This document shows, in pieces, positions 52,280 through 64,000 of a stretch of DNA of 64,000 nucleotides. This DNA is from Paulinella micropora (lineage: Eukaryota; Cercozoa; Imbricatea; Euglyphida; Paulinellidae). Position 1 is the stretch's first letter; every line of letters begins with the position of its first letter. A program made the position numbers and the translations under genes. The stretch covers positions 158,501 to 222,500 of the forward strand of contig WBZZ01002737.1 in NCBI GenBank assembly GCA_019918135.1, in the 5' to 3' direction. Below the pieces are notes generated by a model. The model saw only the letters and a list, made by a program, of their open reading frames with translations. It was not told where the DNA came from and did no database searches.

Positions 52280-52285
52280 TTTAGG

Positions 52286-52650
52286 TGGCTCTGCCTTCTT
52301 TTCCTTCTGTTCGTCTAGGTATTGTCGGCATAATCGCTCTGAAAGCATCAAAACGGGGTCTGGGAATAGGCCTGTGATGTCATCTGGTGTGACGAGTAAA
52401 ATACCTGGGTCAGAAGTCATGTTCATAGAGAGCCAGTCTAGACCGCTAATCGGGGGATGTTCCCTGTCATGCGGTAACATTAGTTGGGCCACAATATGGG
52501 GTTTGATAGGATTTGGATACGCTCCGTGGGTTGTCACTGCGTCCTGCACATCTCCGGTTCGTGTTGAGGGGAGTGTGGTCGGCAGCGCAGCTGTCCCGGA
52601 GAAGGGGGCGATTGACATTGTGATCCAGCCAATGTTCGAAGCATAAGCAT
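52286..52650 (-). pseudogene. Gypsy-type pol, 5' portion (split by Copia-1)
   Basis: Minus-strand frame ending EQKEKKAEPPKT at the Copia-1 junction and continuing, beyond it, as PKPKVGPDT near 44865. The upstream part (PGILLVTPDDITGLFPDP) has no firm domain assignment and may be the protease/RT linker. The left edge meets Copia-2 near 52650. Confidence 0.6.
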
Positions 52651-52999
52651 GGAGTAGTATGGTACACGTTTCGTGTTTTGTTGCCGGAGGTGGGTCTTAC
52701 CGGTCATATATATTATATATCTATCGATTATATATTCAATTGTGTATGGATATATTTCCAGTACTGATCAGTCCGGTCCTACCTCATTTACTATTGAGCA
52801 TCAGGACACTAATCAGTAAGATCCGGTTATTATTAATTGAACTAGATTCAGAAACCAGTGCTGGTGCCGTTTGCATTACGCACTTTGTTATCAGTTCAGT
52901 TTTCTCAGTAAAGACGATCTACGAAGTACTTCATTGAACCACTGCGTAAACCCAGAACTAGAGTAATTTACTCAATCACCGGAATAATCAACATTGAGT

Positions 53000-54240
53000 C
53001 ATGAGCCAGCAAAATGTGAAGTACCAACTAAAGGTCCCACTACTTCCGAGGAAACCTGACACTCACCAATTCGACGCATGAAAGGAGGATTTCCTACTCT
53101 TCCTGGCGAGCGTAAACCCTAAGCACCTACTGATACTCAACGACCCTGCTTCACCGGTCTCTACGCAAGAGATTCGGGCGATTTACGCCGACGAGATCAA
53201 GAAGGCGAGGGCGGCGACAGCCACGTCTACGACTACTACCACGTCAACTACGACGACTCAAACCGCCTCAAGTCAAAAGGCCACTGCTTCCGGAAAGTCA
53301 ACTTAAAAGGCTACTGCCTCCGGGAAGGCACTACCACAACTCGCAGCTGGCGACAGCGAGGACGATGACGATCCAGACGACTCCAAAGGCGGCGGGCTAC
53401 AACCAGCACACTCGTCCACGTCAAGGTCGACAACCCTGATACCCCTCGCGGTATCCTGGATTGACATCCTGCTCCCGCCTGCAACGAGATTGCAAGCCAA
53501 CAGATCAGAGCATTCTTGACTGAAGCAATACCACATGGACACCCTGCGGCACTGACCATCGCCCGGAACGATCCTGCAGACAAGTGGGCAGCGCTGAGTG
53601 ACCGCTACGGAAACAAGGGACAGATTGCTACTGCCAAGTTGCTCTTCGACCTGTTTCAGGGAACGATCACCTCCAGCGACGACCTACCTACGTTCATCGA
53701 CAGGACACACGTACGGTTCGAACAGCTCGCGGCAAGGAACATTATCTTACCCGATATGATGAAGACAATCTTCACCCTGCACAAGCTCCATGCGTCTCAC
53801 CACGACTACCTGAAGACAGTAGGCACTACACTGTACTGGTCGAAGTCGGATCACGAGAAACCTACCTTTGACGAGTTTCCCCGACTGATACTATAACAGC
53901 ATCACGCGCAAGGCTTCGGACCCGGCAACGAATACCAGACCCCTGTCATCGCCAACTATGCAAGCGAGCAGAAGAATGGAGGTAACCGAAGTCGAGGGGC
54001 TAACCGCGGGACCGCTAACGGCGGGGCAACAAAGAAATGTCACAACTGCTCCCGCACCAATCACGTCGCTGGAGACTGCCGAGCCACCTGCACACGCAAA
54101 GGTTGTGAAGATAAGCCGACTCATCCGGGGGCAGAGTGCCCGTTACCTCGACGATCCCAAAAGCCGACCAAGTCAACGACGCGTGCCACACCTCCACCGA
54201 AATCTGGTACCCAACGGAGCAGCAACGCAAACTTAACAGT
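53000..54240 (+). pseudogene. Copia-2 gag with CCHC zinc knuckle
   Basis: ATG at 53000; the frame meets TGA at 53079 where Trp is expected (QFDA*KEDFL), a TAA near 53304 and several shifts. A long helical Gag piece is read at 53516-53896 (DKWAALSDRYGNKG, LFDLFQGTI). Around 54035-54130 lies CHNCSRTNHVAGDC, a C-x2-C-x4-H-x4-C knuckle, then more Cys (CTRKGCEDK ... HPGAEC). It binds RNA in packaging. Confidence 0.65.
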
Positions 54241-54299
54241 AGACGGGCAGCATCAGGAAAGTGAAGGCGAGAAGGAGGCACCCACCGACCAGTGGGACG

Positions 54300-56460
54300 A
54301 CGACAACTCTGCTGAAGTATACATGTTCGATGCCGACTCAGAGAAGGATGAGAGCGATGAAGAACAGGCAACCCCATCGACTGCATCGTTTCCGAACGCA
54401 CCGTTGCAACCTACGGCGGACAGCGGAGGTGGCATGTTCAGCTTCAACCTGGATGACAACAAAAACAGACAGCGGATCACTTCAGGTGAAATCGAGGCAG
54501 CACAGGCAGAGGAAGTGAGAGACCCACACTCACCGCCATCAACCGGACCAGAGGCACAGACTCGAGTGGACATCAACACTGAACGGACACTGGATCAATG
54601 CTTCGCCAGCCTAATGGACGCAAGGGCAACAACTGCAGACATCGCACACGACCCACAAGCCAGACGGGCTTATGGATCGTTGACGGGTACTCGCATCGTC
54701 GCTGGACCTCACTTGAGATACCCGCCCAACCAACCATCGAACCCCCCAAACCCAGCGGACCCACCGAACCCAGCGGACCCACCGAACCCAACGAACCCGG
54801 AGGAGTGGGTGTGGCGAACACCGGACGTCAGGGAGTTCATGCAACTACTTGAAGACAAGCGCAGGGGAGAGGAAACAACCCAATGCACAACATCGAGGGG
54901 GAGAGGAGCGTACCAATCCACCCACCAACGATATCCCCTACTTGAGGAACCTCTACCTGCGATGTGCAGCCAACGTATGGAACCGCTTCCCTCACCCATG
55001 GCTCAAGGCAGACGGCCGTGCACCAGCCATATACGACATGCATGGGACCGACCCTGTGCCGATGCACCCAAACCTGCATCACCCAGACAAACGACCAAAC
55101 ATGCCGTGGGAATCATTGAGCCGATCACAACAGATAGATGAAAATGATTACCAGCGAGCATTGTCCCACTGGCACAATCTCCAGAGCGTTAACAGCGACA
55201 ACCTGACGATCTGCGGTTTCCTACGACCGCCCGTTCATTGGCCACCGCCATGGAGGCCGAAGGAAGCTAGCTACGCATACCCCATGCCAAGACCGACGCC
55301 ATGGTTTATCTCTACGAGGATGGCAGCAGGCCGTCCGGAACACCACATCATCCAACACCACCCTAGTCTACCACCTAGGAGGGAAAAGCGACTTCGCCGT
55401 GACGACGGCAGGACCACACCATCGCACAGCAGCAGTGCTACGACATGCCACCACGCATCAGCTTGGTCAGACGAGGACGTCGACGCGGGGAAGCCGCATC
55501 ATCGTCAACGGCATCACCTACAAGAACGAGGACGACGGTGTCGACTGCAACCACATCGACAACTACGTTACCGACAAACACATCCTCATCATGGGATTAT
55601 GCAACGGCCAACGACGTGTACGACGCAGCTGTGGCACGGATCCGGACGTCTACGACACAAAGCTGTGACGACTCTACACCCCTAGTCGTGCCACAACGAT
55701 ACTCGATACCGACACCTGCGATTGGCGACGGATCAATTGCGGACAAAGACGACACGAGTTACCAAGTGAAAAACGTTTTCCGGCAATCAGGTGACCGCAA
55801 TAGCCCACCACAACCGGAGACAGCACCTGCGGAGACTACGGATTATACAACCTCACCGACGAGCGGATCGACGACGACTGGACCTGACACGGCAGCAGCG
55901 ACACCCACACCCAGGGCAAGCCAGTCCGTCACCGAAAGCAAGACCGAAGCTACCCCGCCGACACCGACACTGGAGACGGCTGCAAAGTCCTACAGCATCA
56001 TCGACGTTCATAGTGTTTCAGATGCCCTGCAATCGAAGCAGTTGACCTGCTACAGAGGACCTACAATTTCACCACCGGGGAAAAAGACTGGAAGAAGAGC
56101 TTCGAGAAAGGCTGCATCAAGTGCATACTTATCCGCAAGAAGGAGAAAGGACGGGTGAGACCTGACTGCGAGTTTTGCAATCGACCACTGGACCTGATTC
56201 GACGCTGCACCAGATGCTACACCGCTTCGTACTGCAACTCAACATGCCAAAGCAACGACTGGAAGAGCCACAAGACTACTGCAAACATGCCAGCAAACCA
56301 GAGAACAAAGCAGCACTCGCCAGATACAATCAACGGGCACAATCTTTTGACACGCTGGGTATGGACCTTGCAGACAAAGCTGTGACCGACCTTGCGACCT
56401 TGGATACCAGCGACTTGAGCGATACGAGCTCGGAAAGGGAGCTATTCTACTGAACTGGGA
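54300..56460 (+). pseudogene. Copia-2 spacer module with MYND zinc finger
   Basis: First an acidic/Pro linker (PPNPADPPNPADPPNPTN near 54750-54800), then MPWESLSRSQQIDENDYQ and RPPVHWPPPW (55100-55260), the same motif order as in Copia-1. A Thr/Ser/Pro stretch follows, then the MYND finger (56165-56290): CEFCNRPLDLIRRCTRCYTA, SYCNSTCQSNDWKSH. After SHK the frame shifts; the shifted frame gives the final DYCKHA ligand. Conservation of this module in a second, divergent element argues that it is functional in the lineage. Confidence 0.7.
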
Positions 56461-56549
56461 TCAACTTCAAAAACTACCACCGGGCATACTCAACCTGACT
56501 AGGACAGCATCGCTACGACGACGACGACGACGCAGAAGCAAACATCAAC

Positions 56550-57311
56550 GTGGACGGGGACGTGAACAACGAGACTACGGACGATAAACATCAGGAGTAT
56601 TACTACCACGACATCGTCAAGCAAGGGGACTATTACCCACAGGAACGAGGGGAGCCCGCGTTGCCACTTTCGCTGCAAGATCCACTACAACACGCGAAAC
56701 ATACACTGGAACAAGGGGGAGCGAGAAGCGACAAGGCCGACACTATACACATCGTAGCGAACACGGACGACGAAGACAACAGCACGTCATCGGGCGACCA
56801 TGCACTATCCACTGTCGCTCAACGACGTCCACCGGCACCAGACTTGCTTGACAGTGGGGCGAATCGTTACGTATTTGGCAACACGACCGCAACAATCACT
56901 GACAGGAAGGAAGCACGCGTCACTTCATTGAAAAATATATCCGGCCAACCGCGAAGAATTACACAGCAAGCCACTGTGCAACCACTATGGGTCGGCGGCA
57001 ACGGACGAACGTACTCACCCGCTATCAACAACGCTCTGATTGACGAATCTCTGGACTTCTCCCTACTACCGGTGTCTCACTTCGATACAGAACTGCATAA
57101 GGCGCCTGTTTCAAAATGGGCAAGCGTTCATACTACGACAGCCCATACGCGTGAAAGAGGGGAGATTGACGCGAGAGGACGACTCACTAAATCAAGACTG
57201 TACCGAATGGACACACCTGACGACCAACCCCTCAACCCGAACCAACGATATGCTCCCCATGAGACGGCGATTACCTACTTCTCATACAACCCAAACCATT
57301 TACAACAGCCA
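56550..57311 (+). CDS. Copia-2 protease region
   Basis: Frame with PDLLDSGANRYVFGN at about 56845, the DSG retropepsin site of Copia elements, then SLLPVSHFD and a linker to the pre-integrase part. The frame ends in a TAG at 57312-57314, after which the same frame continues into the integrase. Confidence 0.7.
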
Positions 57312-57320
57312 TAGAAGGCT

Positions 57321-58400
57321 ATGATGCTACACCGATCGTTATGTCATGCAAACTACCAAGCTATGCAACGCGTAGCCAGTTCAGACGTTAAGGGGATGGA
57401 AAAGGGTGCCAAGGAGAAGGTCAAAGCTTGCCCCGGGTGCCGCGAAGGGAAGGCAACAAAGCAACCGTACTACAAGGAGAACCATGTGGACAGACAGTAC
57501 AAGAAGGGAGAAGCACTCAACTTCGACTTCAAGGGACCTTACCCTCTAGCATCTGTATATGGCAACATGTACTCAGCTACGCTATCGTGCTCAGCTTCGA
57601 AATTCGCAAGAGATTTCTACACACCATCCCGAGCTGCTCGTTTCTACCTACGACACATCATCATTGGGTTCCGGTTCTTCGAAACACAGACGGGAAACAA
57701 ATGCAAAGTATTCAGATGCGATGGAGAACTAGCTACGACAGCAGTACTACAGATGTATGAGGACAACGGGACGATATTCAAACAAACTACCAGAAACGAA
57801 TCGAGAATGAACCCATTTGCAGAACGAATCCACAGAAGCAACGACGGAATGTGTATGGCTGCACTTCTCGACTCTGGACTGCCCTGCATATACTGGGAGG
57901 ACGCCAACCGAGCAAACAACGCAAGTAGGATGCTGGTACCGTTGGCAGAAGGACCGTACAATGGGGCAACACCGTGGGAAATAATAACGAAAACAAAGAT
58001 AGACCCTTCATTTTTGCAGCCGACAATGATGCCAACTACGACAAAGGGGCAGCCTATACCAGCTACCTATTTGGGACCAAACCTTTATAGACGTACATAC
58101 AAAATCCTGTTGCACAATCACAGGAAGCCAACTGTGGTGGACAAACGCAACGTTACATTCAACCCTGAGGTACGTGGTTATGGGAATAAAGGGTGCACAG
58201 CAACTGACCTGGCAAAGTGGACAAGTAGGGCACTCAGCAATGAGCACGACTCAACAACGTCACGATGGGCAAAATTCAGGGGGCCCAGCAATGGTACCAG
58301 TCACCAACCTTTTTGGCAATGCGGACCGAGCGGACCCATCTTTTTCTCGACCGTTGTTCAACGATCCACCTTCACAACCGAGTTTCGAGGAAGGACAGGA
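57321..58400 (+). CDS. Copia-2 integrase
   Basis: Zinc region LHRSLCHANYQ ... CPGCREGK (57327-57450), then NFDFKGPYP (first Asp, about 57525), FRCDGELAT (second Asp, about 57716) and NPFAERIHR (Glu, about 57820): a complete DDE integrase core in one frame. From about 58240 the reading moves into a Gln/Gly-rich linker in another frame. Confidence 0.75.
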
Positions 58401-58679
58401 AGGCAAGGAAGTGGTTTTCGAAGTGGTCACACCACTCCAAGAGCAGGGCAGAGGGCCAGCAAGGGCAGTACAGGGGCACAATGCAGTTGGTCGGTCTGTC
58501 GGAGTCGACATCCCAATTCTCTCGCCACAACTACCGACTGCTCAACTGGAATCGACCTTGACCTTCCCAGAGACGACCGTTAACGAACAGGCAGTGGGGC
58601 AGGCAGTGGGGCAGGCAGGTGGACAACATGTAGGCAAGATAGCCACAGTCCCCATTTAGCTGCACCTAACAACTACGGC

Positions 58680-59894
58680 AAGCAACTGGCTAGAAACGAC
58701 ATAGCGGGGGACATCGTCCAATCAGCGATCATCCACGGGCCTCGAGCCCGTCGACCAACCCCTATCACCCACCCCAGTCACCTAGCAGTCGAAGAACGCA
58801 CCGGTGACAATCAGGAGACGAGCGACATCGCCAACTTTGCCCTCTTTACCCGCGTTATTCAGAAGCCAGCTAAGAAAGCCAGAGATCATCCTCTAGTCTA
58901 TGCTGCACAGAAAGAAGAAGTGGACGGTTGGTACAAAATGGGTACACTGACGTGGGTAAATAAGAAAGAGGCATGGAAGGCAGGCGTGCCACCGGTTCAT
59001 ACACACTTTGTCAATTCGATCAAAGTCAACGAAGCAACAGGCGATGAGAAACACAAAGCCAGACTTTGCGCTAACGGGAAAAGGATGAAACAGTTTGTCC
59101 ACTTCAGCCCGTACGAGAAGTCGTCCCCCACGGCGCAACAAGTGTTTCTGTTTGTACTGCTATCGATTGCAGCAGCTTTCGGTATGCTGCTTATTCATTT
59201 CGACTTCAAACAAGCCTACAGCCACGCAGCTATGATCGACCTGGTTTTTGCTTACCCACCGCCCGGATTCGAGAACGAAGCTGACCCCGATTTGATTTGG
59301 CGGCTCGACAAAGCCTTGTATGGCTCACCACAAGCCGGGCGCAGATGGCACGACGTCCTGACGGCAGCAATCAGGTTGATTGGATACCTACAGTGCGCAT
59401 TGGATAGTTGTATCTTCTACCTGAGTCCCGCATGCATTGACAATTCTTTTCCGGACCCGGAGGCACGATCAAGCAGGCTACCTCTGTGGTTGGTGTTACG
59501 AACGGACGACATACTTGTCTTTTGCTTCAACAAAGAACAGTCTGACAACTTAGAGCATGAATTTCGCAAAACGTTTAACTTGACCAATCTCGGGGAGGTC
59601 AGAGTCTTTTGCGGGCTGGAGTTCTACCGCGACACGAGGGGTATCGTCATCCATCAACATACCTATTGCAAAGGTATACTTGAGGACTTCGGATTTAATA
59701 ATCCGAAGCCCTCCCGTGTACTCGGGACCACCGCCAACGTTGCCCCGATGCCGGAGAACGCACCACTGCGCAAGTTTGCTCTACCGTCGCTCACCGGATC
59801 ACTGACGTGGCCGGCGACGCAGACAAGACCGGACATAGCCTTCGACGTCAATAACGCATCTGTCACTGCCATGTGCAGCCGCATCTTGCGTTAT
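58680..59894 (+). pseudogene. Copia-2 reverse transcriptase, cut by element D
   Basis: An open frame with LIHFDFKQAYSHAAM, RLDKALYGSPQAGRRWHD, VLRTDDILVFCF and VRVFCGLEFY. The active site reads RTDD for YVDD. It ends at SRILRY and a stop formed at the junction with the inserted element (59895). The connection and RNase H domains are lost. Confidence 0.8.
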
Positions 59895-61597
59895 TAACTA
59901 AACATTCGACAATCTTGGGGGTATCCCTTTTTCCGAAATTTTCCATGAAGTATATGGACTTTTTTGAAAACGTGTGGAAATGAAAGGAAATGAATTCCCT
60001 GATTGCAGAACATATAAAAATAATATTAAAATATGTTTTTATTAATTGTAATACACTTTAACTTCATCTTCAGAGGTGGGCAGGAACCGGTCCGACACGG
60101 TAATTTTTCTACTTTTTCGTAGTCCCGGCTACCATGAATCTATGATGATAACAATGCCGAACATGCAGAATTTGCTTTTACTGTTTATTCTTGCTTATAT
60201 TAAGCATTTTACTATATTAAGACATGGTTTTACCTTCAAAAAATTCTGTTTGCCCGCTGTGACGTACGCTGGTACGTAGAGGGGGGAGGGGGGGGGTGGG
60301 GGGGGGGGGAATGGGTCGGAGGGAGGACGCTTCACATCAGATTCTGGTGCATTATCAGAGTTAAACAAATTTCTAATTTCAGTTTTTAGAAGAAGCGTTA
60401 CAGTTGCAGTTGCCCTAGACAAAAACCATTATGAAAAAGTCGGACCCAGAAAAATTCCTTCAAAAAAAATAATCACATACGACCACGTCCACGTCCACGT
60501 CCACGTCCACGTCCACGTCCACCCGCAGCACGACGTGCGCGGCGACGTCCGCGCAAACGGATTCCTGAGTTACGCATTCTCCAACTTGCGTCGGAGCGAT
60601 CTGAATCATCTACAATATGGATAGCATCATGTTAAGGAGGAGAAGAACAAGAAGAAGAAGAAGAAGAAGAAGAAGAAGAAGAAGAAGAAGAAGAAGAAGA
60701 AGAAGAAGAAGAAGAAGAAGAAGAAAACTAATACCATGCTTTTCTTCCTCTGAACCAGAAGATCGATCAGACGATGAGTCAGTTGATGAACTGGAAGATG
60801 AAGTATCAGATAAGTCATCCTCTGAATCTGCCACTGGTTCTGCAGGCTGAGCAGCACCAAGCTCTTCTTCCTCAGGGAACCCACAGTCGCATCGTTCGAA
60901 ATGGTTCCACGCTTGTTCAATAAGCTCTGCCTTCTTGAACTGTTTCCGATCGGAGTTTTGCGTTGCAACACCATGCATTCTCATCCATGATTTCAATTCG
61001 CTAACTACCATCTGCTTGGACGCAAATTGCTTTTTTTCCTCTGACGATCTTAGCAACGTGAGAATTTTCCGCCAAGGCTCAGAAGCATTTCCAAATGCTA
61101 AATCCTGCTCCTGCTTTTCTTCGCTAGTAAGCTGTCTTGCACCACGCCATCTCGGGTGAGCTGGAGGACGTCCTTCATTAACAAAATAAGTGCGTGGTAA
61201 GGACAGCAGCTCTTCATCGGTCAAACGCGTAAGTGCGTTCATTTTCTCCTGTCGTTCTTGAGGCAACTCCATCCAATTTACAGGTAGCTCGTCGATCAAT
61301 CGAAATTCTGCTCTCCATTCCTTGCCTTTTGCATCGACACAGGACATATGAGCAGGACGGCCGGGCAGGCCGCCTTCGAAGTAATCTCCATCCACCTCTA
61401 CTCTGGTCAAATTTCCACCTGCTAACATTTCCTCCACATGTGCTCGCTCATCCGGCCCTAGGTATTTAGTAGCCAAAGCACGAATATCCTTCTTCAGGCG
61501 CGGATTGACGAAGTAGCCGACTGGAAGCTTGGGAGGCATGTCGGTCGCTGTCATAAATAGAGAGAGAGATAGATAGATAGAACGAGAGAAAGAGAGA

Positions 61598-61629
<32 letters not shown>

Positions 61630-64000
61630 AAGAGAAAGATAGATAATATTATTACCGGGGCGTCCGATAAACAAATTGATCGGTTCTTTTCTGGGATCAT
61701 CACGCACTCCATGAAAATCCTGTGCGTCTCCCCAAGTAGCGATCTCTACAGTCGGCAAAGCGTCAGGATCTTTCTTGGTGATTCTATATGCCAAGGGTTT
61801 GTTGTAGTTTTTGAAACTCTTGTTCATACACGGGCTAAAATGAGTCATCCAGTCGTAGTTACATCCGAGAACAACCAGCACATGCCTCTTCTTGTGCTGC
61901 TTCTTGAATGCAAGAATGAGCTTTAATAACGCTTGAGCGATGTTAGTTGTCAGGAAGGTGCTCTTCCACCCGATATCCATAACTCGAAATTCCTGATCAT
62001 CTCCATCGTGCCCGTGCCCTGGTGGCTTGCGATGTGACTCTACTTGGAAACGGATTCCTCTGTCAACGACATTGAGCCCAAGGAAACCCAGCATCGCCCA
62101 CGCGGTGTTATCACCAGCTCCGTCCCACTCAAGATATAATTTCCACGCTTGCATTGTGCGAGGGTTCCAAAGTTGCCAATGTAAAAGTGCGGCAAGCATA
62201 GTAATGTTGCTGTTCGCGCCGTGTTCTACCGCGCCTTCAAGGTACGTCAGAATAAAATGCGTATCGGTAGTGTAGCAGGTATTGATTCCAACGCAAAGGC
62301 GAAACACAATTTTTCCTTTGAAATCTTTCGCGGCGCGGCGGCAAGATGGGATCTTCACTGGCGGTTTCATATCGGCTGATATGACTGTGGCAGCAAAATC
62401 TGCTGGTGCTGCCTTCTTGCGCTGCATGCTGGCAACGCGGCACCCCCTGTTGATCGTATTGTCTGTCGGAGGATTATTTGAATCAACTCGTTTCGAACAA
62501 CCAAACCGAAGGCACATATCTTTCCAATTCTCGCGAACATAGTTTTGGACTCCTGCGTCCTGAGCCATTTCTTGCATCCTCCATATTCCGTCGCTGCATA
62601 TCTCCGGGTAACTCTCCATGAACTTCTCGCAGAGTAATACTGCTACCACATCTTCTGTTTCAGGAACGGTTGAGTAGCTTTTTGTCAAAACCTTCGTGTT
62701 ATTTGCAAGAAGTTTGTGTGCTCTTGACAAAACTTTATCACCGATCCCGTAGATACGCTGCCAGGCTACTTTGCACACAGCCTCCGTTAAATACATATAC
62801 TGAAACGATCCAGTTTTTGTTTGAAACGATTCAAGCTGCGAAGCTGCCCAAGAATAAAGCTCACTGAGAGACGATGACGCATTCTTCGCTCTCGTGTAAA
62901 GCACATCACGCGTGTCGATAAATGAATAACACTTCCACTTTTTGCAGCAGACAGACTTAACTTCCCTGTCCAAGTCGGCGAAGGTAATCCCCAACAGTTT
63001 TTGGAGCGCAGACGGTCTCTGAAGCTTCACTGCACCTTTCGTGCGACTTTTCATCGTGTAGGGGCGCGTTGGATTCTTACGTGGTCTGCTGTAAGTAATT
63101 GGTGATAATCTCATGATGTTATACAACAGCTCATTCGATTCCATAAGCTCGTCGAAGTTCAATCGAAGCTCGTTGGATAATTCCGCATCGTCCACGCCGA
63201 CCAGAGGAGGAAGCAATCCAGGGTTGATAGATGCAGCATCACCGTTTGAATCCGTATCTGAACACTCTTCGTCGACGTTCTGCGCAAACAAGATCGCTTA
63301 TGAACATTAACCAGCATGAACATAGACAGGTAGAGAAAAAAAATTACCATGGAGCCAGTAGGAAGATATAGTCTAGAGCTGCTGCAGCTACTAACATCAT
63401 ATCCTGTAGTGACAGTAGAACTGTCTGACTGTTTCCAGCTGTCGAGGTTAGCATCAACGTCAGGAACACCTGCCTGTAAAAAAGAATCTTCTCAGTAATA
63501 ATTTTCATTTATTTATTTTTTACCTGTGCATCACTCAAGCTTGATTTTTCTGTGATGACTGTAATGTCCGAGCTTTCCCTGGGCAGAAGCGTGCGGCGAC
63601 TATCTGAAATTGAGGACACGCTGTCGAGAAGCTTCCTCTTTTTTCCGGCGGAATAGATGATGACCTGGAGAGCGGTTGCTTTCCATCAGAACTAATACTG
63701 CTGACCGACGCTAAAAGTTCAACCTTTGCTTCATGAAGCAAGGAAATTGACTTAAGTGGAAGCGGATGTTCTTTCTCAGGAACGATGAAACATACATGAC
63801 CAATGTCAGTCTCGAACAGGAAAACTGGGATTTTAGCTCCTTCCTTGGCAGCCTCTTTCAACCAGACCGGATGTGCATCGCTTGGCAGCGTAGCTATCTC
63901 TAGGTCTGGATTAGGCGCATAGCTGAGCAAAATCTCTTGATCTTTCGATATTGCGGTGGTGACAGTCACAATAGGAGTACCCTTGCTGACCTGACATTAT
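59895..64000 (-). mobile_element. SET/DUF7869-like element, copy D (partial, runs off window)
   Basis: 3' end at 59895, inserted in the Copia-2 RT gene, so it is a true insertion and defines the element end TTTAGTTA. The conserved 3' block (59895-60240), a G-rich tract (60280-60311) and the gene follow on the minus strand. The 5' end lies beyond the window. Confidence 0.75.
60474..63990 (-). pseudogene. SET/DUF7869-like multi-exon protein, copy D
   Basis: Exons on the minus strand include 63990-63524, 63473-63348 and one from 63280 on. The Arg codon (CGA at about 61985) that is TGA in A and B is intact here, showing the ancestral reading. Lesions: a missing base near 63640 shifts exon 2, and about 225 nt are deleted near 62450 (between CGATCAACA and GGTGCCGCG), removing an intron and the KCEIC pair. 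A single 893-codon open frame spans 60610-63291, but it reads through two introns made of microsatellite, (TC)n at about 61556-61652 and (TTC)n at about 60645-60724, so the true protein is spliced. Ends with GR repeats and TGA. Confidence 0.65.

Larger units (their letters stand above)
52650..59894 (+). mobile_element. Copia-2 LTR retrotransposon, decayed and truncated
   Basis: Second Copia of the same lineage as Copia-1: same domain order including the MYND module and the [KR]TDD RT motif, but quite different in sequence. Its end after the RT is removed by insertion of SET/DUF7869 element D at 59895, so RNase H and 3' LTR are missing. The 5' LTR is presumably within 52650-52990 (no second copy to prove it). 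Confidence 0.75.

Noticed and set aside
60610-63291. A single 893-residue protein in copy D
   Set aside because: It is open only because two microsatellite introns happen to lack stops and a deletion removed another intron; splice sites and copies A/B show a spliced gene.

Overview
The window is eukaryotic nuclear DNA from a microbial eukaryote (protist or alga; lineage not resolved). Genes have short GT-AG introns. There are two Copia elements, a Gypsy element, a Copia remnant, tRNA-derived SINEs with (ATT)n tails, and pieces of an endogenous virus of the polinton-like virus (PLV)/virophage type. Almost everything is mobile or duplicated, and most coding regions carry lesions.

Layout. 1-310 is the end of a MYND zinc-finger gene. 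594-6484 is one PLV block: broken DDE integrase, small ORFs, a long fiber gene ending in an S74 chaperone domain, and a two-helix membrane protein. About 6531-16907 is the left arm of a large inverted duplication whose right arm is about 24058-35130. Each arm holds an intron-bearing gene ending in a huge K/E-rich purine tract, three tandem 151-bp palindromic MITE-like units, SINE arrays, one copy of a SET/DUF7869-like element and about 2.3 kb of non-coding DNA. The loop between the arms holds the second PLV block at 18580-22776: penton remnant, Ulp1-like protease, small basic protein, A32-like packaging ATPase and an orphan. No major capsid protein or DNA polymerase is seen, so the provirus looks split and partly deleted.

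35130-41150 holds three copies of a 405-bp repeat, more SINEs, and a composite element that has the ends of the SET/DUF7869 element but different cargo genes. 41151-52650 is a Copia RT remnant followed by a minus-strand Gypsy element interrupted by a young Copia (Copia-1, LTRs about 99% identical). 52650-59894 is a second, decayed Copia (Copia-2), cut off by another SET/DUF7869 element that runs out of the window.

Most notable: (i) a multi-copy element with fixed ends coding for a multi-exon protein with a SET-like domain, a DUF7869-like core and a GR-repeat tail, plus a same-ends/different-cargo relative; (ii) two divergent Copia elements that share a MYND finger between Gag and protease and a [KR]TDD reverse-transcriptase motif in place of YVDD; (iii) a tRNA-derived SINE with an encoded CCA; (iv) a PLV core lying in the loop of a 10-kb inverted duplication. 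Reading frames were followed by eye; family names rest on motifs, not on database searches.
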